Assembly: GCF_018332695.1 (NCBI RefSeq)
Contig: NZ_BOQN01000005.1
Location: forward strand, 62,001 to 126,000
Origin: Paractinoplanes toevensis
Lineage (GTDB): Bacteria; Actinomycetota; Actinomycetes; Mycobacteriales; Micromonosporaceae
DNA length: 64,000 nt
Direction of reading: 5' to 3'
Made by a program: the position numbers and the translations under genes
Notes under the pieces: generated by a model
Told to the model about the DNA's origin: nothing
The model's input: only the letters and a program-made list of their open reading frames with translations
Database searches by the model: none
Part shown: one piece after another, positions 56,433-64,000 of the stretch
Position numbering within the stretch: the first letter of the stretch is position 1
Layout: every line of letters begins with the position of its first letter

Positions 56433-57038
56433 ATGAGCGACAGAACCCCCGGCGCTGACGAGCCCACAGCCGAGCAGCGCACAGCCGCCCAGCCCGCCGT
56501 CCCGCAGCCGGCCGCACCACAACCCGCCCAGCCCTCGCCGACCGCACCCCACCCAGCCGCCGAACAGCCCGCCACGCCATCAACCGCCGGACAGCCCCAC
56601 TCGCAGCCGGTGGACGCGCAGCCAGCCGCCGATCAAGCCGCCACGCAGGCCACTGCCGAGCAACCCGCCGCGGCGCAGCCTGCGGCCACATCGGCTGCGC
56701 CCGGCCCGTCGCCGGCCGCACAACCCGCCGGTTGGCAGCCGGTCGGCACGGCCACGGGCGGCCTCCGCTCCCGGCGCGTGCCCCTGCTGGCCGCGGCCGC
56801 GGGCCTGGTGGTGGGCTTGGTGCTCGGCGCCTGCGGGGTCGGCGCCGCCGTGGCGATCTTCGACCGGCACGACGACCGCGGCACCCAGCGCTTCCAGCAC
56901 GGCCCACGCGACGGCAACTTCCCCGGCCGGGACGGCGACCGCTTCCGCGGCGGCAACCCCGGCGGCGACCAGCGCCGAGACGGCCGCCCGGCCCCAGCAC
57001 CAAGCGAGCCCACCCCCACCCCGAGCGCGACCGCCTGA
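56433..57038 (+). CDS. Pro/Ala/Gln-rich single-pass membrane protein
   Basis: 201 residues. The first 105 residues are low-complexity Pro/Ala/Gln/Thr. One membrane helix follows (about 112-136: VPLLAAAAGLVVGLVLGACGVGAAVAI), then a charged, Gly/Arg/Asp-rich tail (FDRHDDRGTQRF, RDGNFPGRDGDRF) ending in Pro/Thr/Ser. The layout, disordered N-terminus inside and Gly-rich part outside, is common in actinomycete cell-surface proteins. Function is unknown. The upstream repeats suggest two-component control. Confidence 0.75.
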   Translation: MSDRTPGADEPTAEQRTAAQPAVPQPAAPQPAQPSPTAPHPAAEQPATPSTAGQPHSQPVDAQPAADQAATQATAEQPAAAQPAATSAAPGPSPAAQPAGWQPVGTATGGLRSRRVPLLAAAAGLVVGLVLGACGVGAAVAIFDRHDDRGTQRFQHGPRDGNFPGRDGDRFRGGNPGGDQRRDGRPAPAPSEPTPTPSATA

Positions 57039-57083
57039 CCCCCCACTCCGGCCCGCTCCGGAGCCGGCCCGGTGCCACCGCCT

Positions 57084-57326
57084 GACCTCGTCAGCCATGC
57101 GAATCTTTTGAAAGTGCACGCTGCCGAGCCGCCCCTTCAGGTCCGAGCTGTCGACTGTCCAGTCGTAGTCCGGCAGATCGGGGAGGCGGAACATTCCAAG
57201 GCTGATCACGACGCAACCTTCCATCGTGAGCCGCTGGTTGACCTCCGCGAACTCAGCCTCAAATTTGGTCGAGCCGCAGAGTGTGATGACCTTTGCCGCA
57301 CCCTCGGCCGACTGCTGGTCCTCCAT
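57084..57326 (-). pseudogene. DUF4406-like (nucleoside deoxyribosyltransferase-fold) gene, C-terminus lost
   Basis: From ATG 57326 the minus strand codes for KVITLCGSTKFEAEFAEVNQ, LTMEGCVVISLGMF and VHFQKIRMADEV. This is the N-terminal two thirds of a small family with the C-G-S-T-K-F motif and an alpha/beta fold. The family normally continues with a strand of the INVGGYIGESTxREIxYA kind. Here it breaks off after MADEV and runs into unrelated DNA antisense to the Pro/Ala-rich gene. About 35 residues are missing. Nothing further is seen in 57327-57502. Confidence 0.7.
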
Positions 57327-57502
57327 GAGGTTCATGATCGGTGAAGTGGCAGCACAAGTCGATCGCCCCCGGGACGTCCGCTCATGCCGCATAGAGTGCG
57401 CACCTGCCTGACGCGGCGTGACGCAGCGTCAGGACAGGGCGGTCGCCCGGGATGCATTGGTGAGACCGATCGGGGCCGTCCGGCGCGGCCGTTATCCGGG
57501 TG

Positions 57503-58033
57503 TCAACTCTGGTACCGGCCGCCCCTGCCGGCAACGACCAACGCCAGCCCGGTCAGGGTCATGCCGGCGAGCCCGGCCCAGAAGCCGTAACTCGTTCCGG
57601 CCTCGATGCGGGGGTCGGTGTACCGCCGTAGGTGATCCCGTGGCATCACCGACTCCGCGAACTCGGTGCCGGACACCTCGACTGTTGCCGACAATTGAAA
57701 TTCGGGCACAGGGGTCGCCGTGACCTCGGCGGGAGGCCAAAGCTCTACATCGCTGCGCTGCTGAAGTGTCAGGAACACCGAGACCGCAACCGCGGCAAGA
57801 GCCGCCAGCAATATCGCCACCGGCACCCGGGCACGGGCCATCCGCCACGCCAGCCACACGACCGCGGCTGCCACCGTGAGCAAGACCGACACGGTCCATC
57901 GCGAGGACATTCGCCATGCCGATCCGACGAACGTCTCGGTGCCCACCCGCATCGCCCACCACGGCAGGAAGCCGCTCACCAGCGTCAGGAGGGCCGAACC
58001 CCCGATGATTCCCGCACGCCATTCCCGGGACAC
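57503..58033 (-). CDS. Membrane protein of unknown function, 176 aa
   Basis: Four hydrophobic helices: about 6-28 (RAGIIGGSALLTLVSGFLPWWA), 47-66, 69-90, and 150-170 (WAGLAGMTLTGLALVVAG). The loop between helices 3 and 4 is long and polar (about 55 residues, VELWPPAEVTATPVPEFQ to RIEAGTS) and probably lies outside. I do not recognise the family. Confidence 0.7.
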   Translation of the reverse strand: MSREWRAGIIGGSALLTLVSGFLPWWAMRVGTETFVGSAWRMSSRWTVSVLLTVAAAVVWLAWRMARARVPVAILLAALAAVAVSVFLTLQQRSDVELWPPAEVTATPVPEFQLSATVEVSGTEFAESVMPRDHLRRYTDPRIEAGTSYGFWAGLAGMTLTGLALVVAGRGGRYQS

Positions 58034-58150
58034 GGACTGACCCTACGGAGCGCAGGTCACACCCGCCCGGACTTCCAACTTTCTCGAGCGGGTGGCCGCC
58101 GGCCGCCTCCGGGATGGTCGTGGTCGTCGCCGGCCCGCAGACTGGCGGGC

Positions 58151-58522
58151 ATGACCGTGTCCCTGCACCACATCGTCGTCGACGCGCGTGACATCGCGTC
58201 CCAGGCCCGGTTCTGGTCCCGCGTCCTTGATTGGGAGATCCTGTCCGAGCGGGAGCGAGAAGTCGTCATCGGCCCGAGTGAGAATGCGCCCGTCGGGATC
58301 TGTTTCATGCCGGTGACCGACAGCAAGGCAAACAAGAACCGTCTCCATCTCGACCTCGCACCGGGCCCCGACGGACGAGACGCCGAAGTCGACCGGATCG
58401 TTGCGCTGGGCGCACGCCGGGTCGAGATCGGTCAGACCGGTGAGGAGTCGTGGACCGTGCTCGCCGACCCCGAGGGCAACGAGTTCTGCATCCTGCGCCC
58501 GAAGACGACGCTCATCACCTGA
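58151..58522 (+). CDS. VOC-family (glyoxalase/dioxygenase-like) protein
   Basis: 123 residues from ATG 58151; the open frame reaches 57632 without sense. Two beta-alpha-beta-beta-beta units are visible: HHIVVDARDIASQARFWSRV with W-E-I-L-S-E-R-E following, then KNRLHLDLAPGPDGRDAEVDR and WTVLADPEGNEFCILRP. The His and Glu positions of the metal site are kept (LHHIVV, RLHLDL, NEFCIL). Substrate unknown; cytosolic. Confidence 0.85.
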   Translation: MTVSLHHIVVDARDIASQARFWSRVLDWEILSEREREVVIGPSENAPVGICFMPVTDSKANKNRLHLDLAPGPDGRDAEVDRIVALGARRVEIGQTGEESWTVLADPEGNEFCILRPKTTLIT

Positions 58523-58625
58523 GCGGAGGGGCGAGGGCGGCCGCGGTGACCCGTACACAAGGATTTGGGTGGTCTTTATATAGATAACCGTGGACTTGTT
58601 GGGGTCGAGGGACGAGAGTGACGGC

Positions 58626-60002
58626 ATGGCCAAGTCGACTCGGCGTAGCTTCATGGCGGTTTCCGCGGCGGCCGTCACGGCCGGTCTTGCCGGGCCGGCG
58701 CAGGCGGCGGCGCGGCGCAAACCCGTCGCCGATCCGCAGCTGCGCGCGATGTTGCGGGAGATCGATCCGAAGCGGGTCGAGGCGATCATCCGGCGGCTGG
58801 TGGCCTTCGGCACCAGGCACACCCTGTCGGCCCAGGACGATCCGGATCGCGGGATCGGCGCGGCGCGGGACTGGCTGCGGGCCGAGTTCCAGCGGTACGC
58901 GGATCGCTCCGACGGACGCATGACCGTCACGCTGGACTCGTTCATCCAGCCGGTCTCGTCCCGCATCCCGGCACCGACCCGGATCACCAACGTCGTGGCC
59001 ACGCTGCGTGGCAGCGTCACCCCTGACCGGGTGTACGTGGTGACCGGCCACTACGACTCGCGCGTCACCGACGTCATGGATGCCACGAGTGACGCGCCGG
59101 GCGCCGATGACGATGCGTCAGGTGTGGCGGTGGTCCTGGAGCTGGCCCGGGTGATGGCGACCCGCTCCCCCGAGGCGACCATCGTGTTCGCCGCGGTCGC
59201 CGCCGAGGAGCAGGGGCTGTACGGCTCCGACCACCTGGCCCAGACATACAAGGACCAGGGCGTGGATGTGCAGGCGATGTTCAGCAACGACATCGTCGGC
59301 ACCGGCAACGCCCACGACGGCACCGCGAACGACCCGCACACGGTCCGGCTCTTCGTCGAGGGCATCCCCACCTCGGAGACGGCGGCCGAGGCCGGCGTCC
59401 GCAAGAGTGTCGGCGGCGAGAACGACGGGCCGTCGCGGCAGCTGGGCCGGTTCGTCGACGAGGTGGCCGGCAACGGCCTGACCGGCATGCGGGTGCGCCA
59501 GATCTGGCGGCGGGACCGCTACCTGCGCGGCAGCGACCACATCTCGTTCCTGCTGCGCGGCTATCCGGCGGCCCGGTTCACCGAGCCCCGGGAGAACTTC
59601 GCCCACGAGCACCAGAACGTCCGGGTCGAGGACGGCGTGCAGTACGGCGACCTGATCGAGTTCTGCGATTTCGGCTACATCGCCCGGGTGGCCCGGGTCA
59701 ACGCGGCCGCCCTCTGGTCCCTGTCCCAGGCGCCGGGCACCCCGAAGGGCGTGGTCATCGACACCACCCAGCTCACCAATGCCACCACTCTGCGCTGGCA
59801 GCCCAACCCCGAGCCGGACCTGGCCGGTTACGAGGTGCTCTGGCGCGAGACGACCGAGCCGGACTGGACCCACACCCTCGAGGTAGGCGACGTCACCACC
59901 GTGACCGTCGACCTTTCCAAGGACAACGTCTTCTTCGGCGTACGGGCGGTGGACGGCGACGGCAACCGCAGCCCGGTATCCGCCCCTCAGCCGTCCAGCT
60001 GA
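58626..60002 (+). CDS. Tat-exported M28 aminopeptidase with fibronectin-like domain
   Basis: 458 residues from ATG 58626. The N-terminus is a twin-arginine signal: KSTRRSFMAVSAAAVTAGLAG, ending near QAAA. The peptidase (about 60-370) has zinc-site blocks: TGHYDSRV (His142), GADDDASGVAVVLEL, AAEEQGLYGSDHLA, SNDIVG and a late His in the AHEHQN segment. A fibronectin type III-like domain (about 375-455) closes the protein. M28 enzymes release amino acids from peptides. It should be folded in the cytosol and exported. Confidence 0.87.
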   Translation: MAKSTRRSFMAVSAAAVTAGLAGPAQAAARRKPVADPQLRAMLREIDPKRVEAIIRRLVAFGTRHTLSAQDDPDRGIGAARDWLRAEFQRYADRSDGRMTVTLDSFIQPVSSRIPAPTRITNVVATLRGSVTPDRVYVVTGHYDSRVTDVMDATSDAPGADDDASGVAVVLELARVMATRSPEATIVFAAVAAEEQGLYGSDHLAQTYKDQGVDVQAMFSNDIVGTGNAHDGTANDPHTVRLFVEGIPTSETAAEAGVRKSVGGENDGPSRQLGRFVDEVAGNGLTGMRVRQIWRRDRYLRGSDHISFLLRGYPAARFTEPRENFAHEHQNVRVEDGVQYGDLIEFCDFGYIARVARVNAAALWSLSQAPGTPKGVVIDTTQLTNATTLRWQPNPEPDLAGYEVLWRETTEPDWTHTLEVGDVTTVTVDLSKDNVFFGVRAVDGDGNRSPVSAPQPSS

Positions 60003-60037
60003 CAATTTCGGCGGCGCCGAGATGACACGATGGCGTC

Positions 60038-61105
60038 ATGACGGTCGACTACACGGTTCGGCTGCGGTTCGGGGAGACGTCCCGGGACGCGGCCACGCAC
60101 ACCAACCTCTCCGCGGTCCGGCTCGACGGACAGGTGCTCTGGATCGCCGGTGACGAGACCGCGACCGTGGAACGGCTGCTCGCCGACGATCCGCAGAAGG
60201 CCGCCGAGTTCGGGGGCGAGACCTCGTTCCGGATCGCCGACTTCGTCGACCTGCCCGGCGACGACGCCGACGAGGAGGCCGACGTCGAGGGGCTGGCCCG
60301 CACCGGCGACTTCCTGTGGGCGGTCGGTTCGCACAGCCTGCGCCGCAAGCAGATCAAGGAACGCCACCTGGGCGGCAAGGCGCTGAAGCGGCTCGCCCGG
60401 ATCGAGGGGCAGGACAACCGCCAGATCCTGGTGCGGCTGCCGATCGCCGACGTGGACGGCGTGCCGACGCCGGTGAGGGAGACGGTGATCGACGGGGTGC
60501 GGCACCGGGCGGCGGCGCTGAGCCGCCGGGACAACCTGCGGTCGCTGCTGCGCGACGACGAGCATCTGGGCCCGTTCCTGCCGATCCCGGGCAAGGACAA
60601 CGGCCTCGACGTGGAGGGCATCGCGGTCCGCGGCGACCGCGTCTACCTGGGTTTGCGCGGCCCGGTGCTGCGCGGGTGGGCGTTCGTGCTGGAGCTCCGG
60701 CCGTACGTGGACGACGCCGACCCCGACCGGCTGCGGCTGCGTGAGTTCTCCGACGGCGAGGTCTACCGCAAGCACGTGCTCGACCTGGAGGGCCTGGGCG
60801 TGCGCGACCTCTGCCCGGACGGCGACGACCTGCTGATCCTGGCCGGCCCGACGATGGACCTGGACGGCCCGGTGCGCGTCTACCGCTGGCACGGCGCGGC
60901 CCGCCTGGACACCCCGCAGATCGTCCGCGACGACCTGATCTCCCGCGAGCTGGAGCTGACCTTCGGCGAGGGCGACGACCACGCCGAGGGCATCAGCATG
61001 CTGGGCGACGACCGCGTCCTGGTCGTCTACGACAGCCCGGCCCGCGCCCGCCTCACCGACGACGGCTGCGTCATCGCCGACGTCCTGCTGCTCCCGGGCC
61101 GATAG
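60038..61105 (+). CDS. DUF3616 protein
   Basis: 355 residues. The sequence is beta-rich with propeller-like strands: SAVRLDGQVLWIAGDETATVERL, DVEGLARTGDFLWAVGSHS, LDVEGIAVRGDRVYLGLRGPVLRG and LLILAGPTMDLDGPV. These blocks are those of DUF3616, which has no known function. It has no signal peptide although the previous gene is exported. It stands 35 bp after the M28 gene. Confidence 0.82.
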   Translation: MTVDYTVRLRFGETSRDAATHTNLSAVRLDGQVLWIAGDETATVERLLADDPQKAAEFGGETSFRIADFVDLPGDDADEEADVEGLARTGDFLWAVGSHSLRRKQIKERHLGGKALKRLARIEGQDNRQILVRLPIADVDGVPTPVRETVIDGVRHRAAALSRRDNLRSLLRDDEHLGPFLPIPGKDNGLDVEGIAVRGDRVYLGLRGPVLRGWAFVLELRPYVDDADPDRLRLREFSDGEVYRKHVLDLEGLGVRDLCPDGDDLLILAGPTMDLDGPVRVYRWHGAARLDTPQIVRDDLISRELELTFGEGDDHAEGISMLGDDRVLVVYDSPARARLTDDGCVIADVLLLPGR

Positions 61106-61142
61106 CCGATTCCTTTCGGGTACGCCCGCGGTCGGTACTCAC

Positions 61143-61970
61143 ATGGATCCGATAAAAGAGATGTACGCCCGCTGGGCGGCCGGCGACATGGGCGCGGACG
61201 ACCAGTGGGGCGATGTGACGGCCGAGCCGCGCGGCCTGGACTACACGGAGGTGTCGGCGGGCGGTGTGCCGGCGATGTGGCTCAGCCCGCACGGCGCCGC
61301 CCCTGGCCGGGCGATCGTCGCGCTGCACGGTGGCGGCTTCGTGGGCGGGTCGCTCTACACCCACCGCAAGATGTACGGGCATCTCGCGAAGGCGGCCGGT
61401 GTGCCGGTGCTGCTCGCCACCTACCGGCTCGCCCCGGAGTTCCGCTGGCCGGCACAGATCGAGGACGCGGTGACGGCGTACCGGTGGGCGGCGGCCCGCA
61501 CCGAGACGGTGGCGCTGGCCGGTGACTCCTCCGGCGGCGGTCTGGCCGTGCAAGTGGCGCTGCGCGAGCCGGGCGCGGCCGCCCTGCTGTTGCTGTCGCC
61601 GTGGATCGACATAGACCCGGAGCAGACCGCGACCTCGTACGAGGAGAACGCCGCCACCGACCTCGTCTTCACCCGGCCGATGGTGCGGGAGCTCATTCGG
61701 CAGTACCTCCCGGACGGGACGAGCGGCCTGGCCCCGGAGGTCAACGCCTTCCACGCCGACCTGTCCGGGCTGCCGCCGGTCTACGTGCAGTGCGGCAGCG
61801 ACGAGAGCGGCCGGGGTGACAGCGAGCGCCTCGCGAAGCTGACCGGCGCCCGGCTGGACGTCTTCGACGGGCAACTGCACACGTTCCAGATGGCGGCCGG
61901 GCGCGCGCCGGTGGCCGGCGAGGCGATCGGGAGGCTGGCCGCATGGGTGCGCCCGAAGCTGGGGCTCTGA
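61143..61970 (+). CDS. Alpha/beta hydrolase of the HSL (hormone-sensitive lipase) group
   Basis: 275 residues. The HSL oxyanion motif LHGGGFVGGS and the nucleophile elbow LAGDSSGGGLAVQ are clear; YRLAPEFRWPAQIEDAV is also typical. The acid and His are likely in QCGSDESGRGD and FDGQLHTFQ. It would cleave short acyl esters in the cytosol. The next gene starts 28 bp inside its end, so the two are probably co-expressed. Confidence 0.9.
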   Translation: MDPIKEMYARWAAGDMGADDQWGDVTAEPRGLDYTEVSAGGVPAMWLSPHGAAPGRAIVALHGGGFVGGSLYTHRKMYGHLAKAAGVPVLLATYRLAPEFRWPAQIEDAVTAYRWAAARTETVALAGDSSGGGLAVQVALREPGAAALLLLSPWIDIDPEQTATSYEENAATDLVFTRPMVRELIRQYLPDGTSGLAPEVNAFHADLSGLPPVYVQCGSDESGRGDSERLAKLTGARLDVFDGQLHTFQMAAGRAPVAGEAIGRLAAWVRPKLGL

Positions 61971-62899
61971 CCGAGGCGTTCGAGCGGGAACGCCGAGGGC
62001 TCCTCGCCCACGCCTACCGCATGCTCGGCGCCTATCACGAAGCCGAGGACGTCGTGCAGGACACGTACGTGCGGGCGCTGCGGGGGTGGGCGGGGTTCGA
62101 GCGGCGTTCGTCGGTGCGCACCTGGCTCTATCGCATCGCCACGAACGTCTCCCTGTCCGCGATCGAGGGCCGCGGGCGGCGCGCGCTGTCGCTCGGCCTC
62201 GGCCCGGACGGCACCGACCCGGAGGGCCTCGGCCCGTGGCTCGAACCGTTCCCGACCGACCCGGCCGACCTGGTGACCGCGCGGGAGAGCGTCCGGCTCG
62301 CCTTCGTGGCCGGGTTGCAGCACCTCGCGCCTCGGCAGCGTGCCGTTCTGCTGTTGCGGGAGGTGCTGGATCTCTCCGCGGCGGAGACCGGCGAGGCGCT
62401 GGGCATGTCGGTGCCGGCGGTGAAGAGTGCCCTGCAGCGGGCCCGGGCCCGGCTCGCCGAGGCGGCGCCGGCCCGGGATGACGTGCTGGACGCTTCCTCG
62501 CCTCGGGCCCGGGAGCTGTTGGCCGGCTACATGGCCGCATGGGAGGCGTCCGACGCGGCCGCCTTTCGTGAGGTGCTGCGCGCGGACGCGGCCATCGAGC
62601 CGGTCGGCTCCCGGACGTCGTACGCCGGCCGAGTCGCATGCCTGGCCTTCGCGACGCCGTCGATGGGCGCCGCCGGGGATTGGCGGATGGCGGCGACCGA
62701 GGCGAACGGCCAGCCTGCCGCGCTGGCCTGGTTCCGCGGCGAGCCCTTCGGTGTGGCGGTGCTGACGGTCGCCGAGGAGGGGATCGTGGCGATCACGCTC
62801 TTCGGCGACCCGAAGCTGGCAGAAGCCTTCGAACCAGGGCTTACTCGCGGGCGGCCAGCAGGAGGATCGGGGCCGGTCTGGTTGCCGACCACGAGGTGA
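61943..62899 (+). CDS. ECF sigma factor, SigG/SigJ-like with C-terminal SnoaL-type domain
   Basis: 318 residues from ATG 61943. Sigma region 2 has HAYRMLGAYHEAEDVVQDTYVRA and the WLYRIATNVSLSAI segment; region 4 has LAPRQRAVLLLREVLDLSAAETGEALGMSVPAVKSALQRARARL. A C-terminal SnoaL-like domain (about 195-300) follows, as in the ECF41/SigG/SigJ groups, where it controls activity in cis. No anti-sigma gene is adjacent; the hydrolase upstream may be the partner or target. Its end overlaps the FtsX gene by 59 bp. Confidence 0.88.
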   Translation: MGAPEAGALTEAFERERRGLLAHAYRMLGAYHEAEDVVQDTYVRALRGWAGFERRSSVRTWLYRIATNVSLSAIEGRGRRALSLGLGPDGTDPEGLGPWLEPFPTDPADLVTARESVRLAFVAGLQHLAPRQRAVLLLREVLDLSAAETGEALGMSVPAVKSALQRARARLAEAAPARDDVLDASSPRARELLAGYMAAWEASDAAAFREVLRADAAIEPVGSRTSYAGRVACLAFATPSMGAAGDWRMAATEANGQPAALAWFRGEPFGVAVLTVAEEGIVAITLFGDPKLAEAFEPGLTRGRPAGGSGPVWLPTTR

Positions 62900-64000
62900 T
62901 CAGGCTGGTTGTCCCGGTCACCAGCAGGGCCACCGCGCACACCGCGCCGATCAGCGTCCACGGCATCGTGACCGTGGTGGTGCCGGTGACGGCCGATGTG
63001 GTGCGGGCGGCGGCGATCAGGGCGCCGGCCGCGGCCAGGCCGCCGAGCAGGATGCCGGCCACGGTCACCGCCGACGACTCCACCAGGGCTGCCCGCAGCA
63101 CCTGGCTGCGGGTGAGGCCGCCGACCCGCGCCGCGGCGAACTCCCGCCGCCGGGCCGCCGCGCCGATGACGATCGAGTTGACCACGCCGATCAGCGCGTA
63201 CAGAGCGCCGATCCCCATCACCGACACCATGATCTTGTTGTTGACCTCGGAGCGGGCGGTGGCGTCGGCCCGCAGCCAGTCGCCGGCGGTCGCGACCGTC
63301 CCGATCCGGGCGAGCGCCGCCCGCACGGTGCCGGCGGAGGCGCCGGGCGCGAGGGTCACGAACGACTGGGCGGGCGCGGCCGCCAGGAGCCGGTCGGGCA
63401 CCAGGCCGGGTGGCAGCAGCAGGTTGGCGCCCCCGCTGATGGTCGCGGGCACGGACGCCACGACCGGCACCGCGCCGAGGTCGAGATCGGGCAACGCCAG
63501 GCGGACGCTCCCCTTGGCCGGCACCTCGCCGCCCGGCCCGGCCGCCACCGCGTGCCCCCGCAGGCCCGCCAGCTCGACCGAGTGCGCGCGGGCATAGGCC
63601 GCCGGATCGACGACCAGCGCCGACACCGAGAACGATTCGTCGCCCACGTCGACGGTCGCCGGCACCGACAGCTCGGTCGAGGCCGACGCGACCCCGGGCA
63701 CCGCGGCGATGGCCGGGCCCACCGGCCCGGTCGCGGTGACCACGAGATCGGCCCGCGTCTGTCGCTGGAGCTCGCCGATGCCCGCGTCGGTGAACGACGC
63801 CCCGGCCGCGGCGGTGCCCACCACCAGGCCGACCAGCACGATCAGCGGGGCCGCGACCGATGCGCTGCGCCGCCTGGCGTCCCACAGGTTGGCCCGGGCC
63901 AGGGCCCCGATCACGCCGCTGCCGGTAGGCAGCAGCCGGCCGAGCAGCGGCACGATGAGCGGGCTGAGCGCGGCCGCCGCGATCGCCGCCGGCATCGGCA
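62841..64000 (-). CDS. FtsX-like ABC transporter permease, C-terminal part
   Basis: The gene enters from the right edge; 386 codons are visible. It shows an FtsX-like periplasmic domain with beta strands (GVASASTELSVPATVDVGDE), then three C-terminal helices: NKIMVSVMGIGALYALIGVVNSIVIG, the ALVESSAVTVAGILLGGLAAAGA segment and TLIGAVCAVALLVTGTTSLI, the usual FtsX/MacB permease arrangement. AARRREFAAARVGGLTRSQVLRA is the cytosolic coupling loop. The partner ATPase would be beyond the edge. Confidence 0.85.
   Translation of the reverse strand, partial: PMPAAIAAAALSPLIVPLLGRLLPTGSGVIGALARANLWDARRRSASVAAPLIVLVGLVVGTAAAGASFTDAGIGELQRQTRADLVVTATGPVGPAIAAVPGVASASTELSVPATVDVGDESFSVSALVVDPAAYARAHSVELAGLRGHAVAAGPGGEVPAKGSVRLALPDLDLGAVPVVASVPATISGGANLLLPPGLVPDRLLAAAPAQSFVTLAPGASAGTVRAALARIGTVATAGDWLRADATARSEVNNKIMVSVMGIGALYALIGVVNSIVIGAAARRREFAAARVGGLTRSQVLRAALVESSAVTVAGILLGGLAAAGALIAAARTTSAVTGTTTVTMPWTLIGAVCAVALLVTGTTSLITSWSATRPAPILLLAARE

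Noticed and set aside
58560..58600. AT-rich TTTATATAGATAACC stretch before the M28 gene as a promoter
   Set aside because: It is probably promoter DNA, but I could not place a -35/-10 pair with proper spacing, so I did not list it as a feature.

Overview
The window is high-GC DNA with a gene order and codon use typical of an actinomycete. The best guess is an Actinoplanes-like member of the Micromonosporaceae. This is an inference from the argCJBDFRGH order, many GTG starts, secreted CBM2 enzymes, SigB- and CebR-type sites and many Actinobacteria-only families; no rRNA marker is present. I saw no tRNA, rRNA, CRISPR array, transposase or phage gene. Layout, 0-9 kb: a secreted GH43 enzyme with a ricin-type lectin domain (cut by the left edge), a CHAT-protease gene followed closely by a small membrane protein, secreted and cytosolic small proteins, then two adjacent secreted SGNH esterases carrying cellulose-binding CBM2 domains behind a CebR-type operator. 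This is a plant-polysaccharide region. 9-17.3 kb: a complete arginine operon on the minus strand (argC-J-B-D-F-R-G-H). Six of its seven junctions are 4-bp start/stop overlaps, and an ARG-box-like palindrome lies next to the argC ribosome-binding site. 17.3-24.7 kb: YihY and DUF2231 membrane proteins, two alpha/beta hydrolases (one fused to an anti-sigma-type HATPase), a hemerythrin protein behind a SigB-type promoter, a divergent AraC regulator/SDR pair and a FUSC membrane protein. 24.8-44.3 kb: a block rich in membrane and stress-type genes: two DUF1254 paralogues flanking an AI-2E-family transporter, GFA enzyme, DUF1622, CorA, SulP, a type I sulfatase with its own formylglycine-generating enzyme, a DUF6325-like protein, a 24-residue arginine-repeat ORF, a CPA1 antiporter, a second YihY protein and a hybrid histidine kinase. 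The end of this block (40.8-44.3 kb) is a decay zone with three gene relics. 44.3-64 kb: a LysR/dialkylglycine decarboxylase pair, a SET-domain protein, a membrane-anchored P-loop NTPase with eight exact 135-bp TPR-like repeats coupled to a small helical protein, GH3 beta-glucosidase, GNAT, SanA/YdcF-type protein, phosphofructokinase, a Pro/Ala-rich membrane protein behind 11-bp-phased direct repeats, a truncated DUF4406-like gene, VOC protein, Tat-exported M28 peptidase, DUF3616 protein, HSL-type esterase, ECF sigma factor and the end of an FtsX-like ABC permease. How the genes work together: the GH43, SGNH/CBM2 and GH3 genes would act on plant cell-wall polymers and each has an operator-like palindrome nearby. 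The arg genes form one coupled pathway from N-acetylglutamate to arginine. The sulfatase needs the FGE encoded beside it. The CHAT/membrane pair and the NTPase-TPR/small-protein pair look like two-gene signalling or defence-type modules whose function cannot be read from sequence alone.
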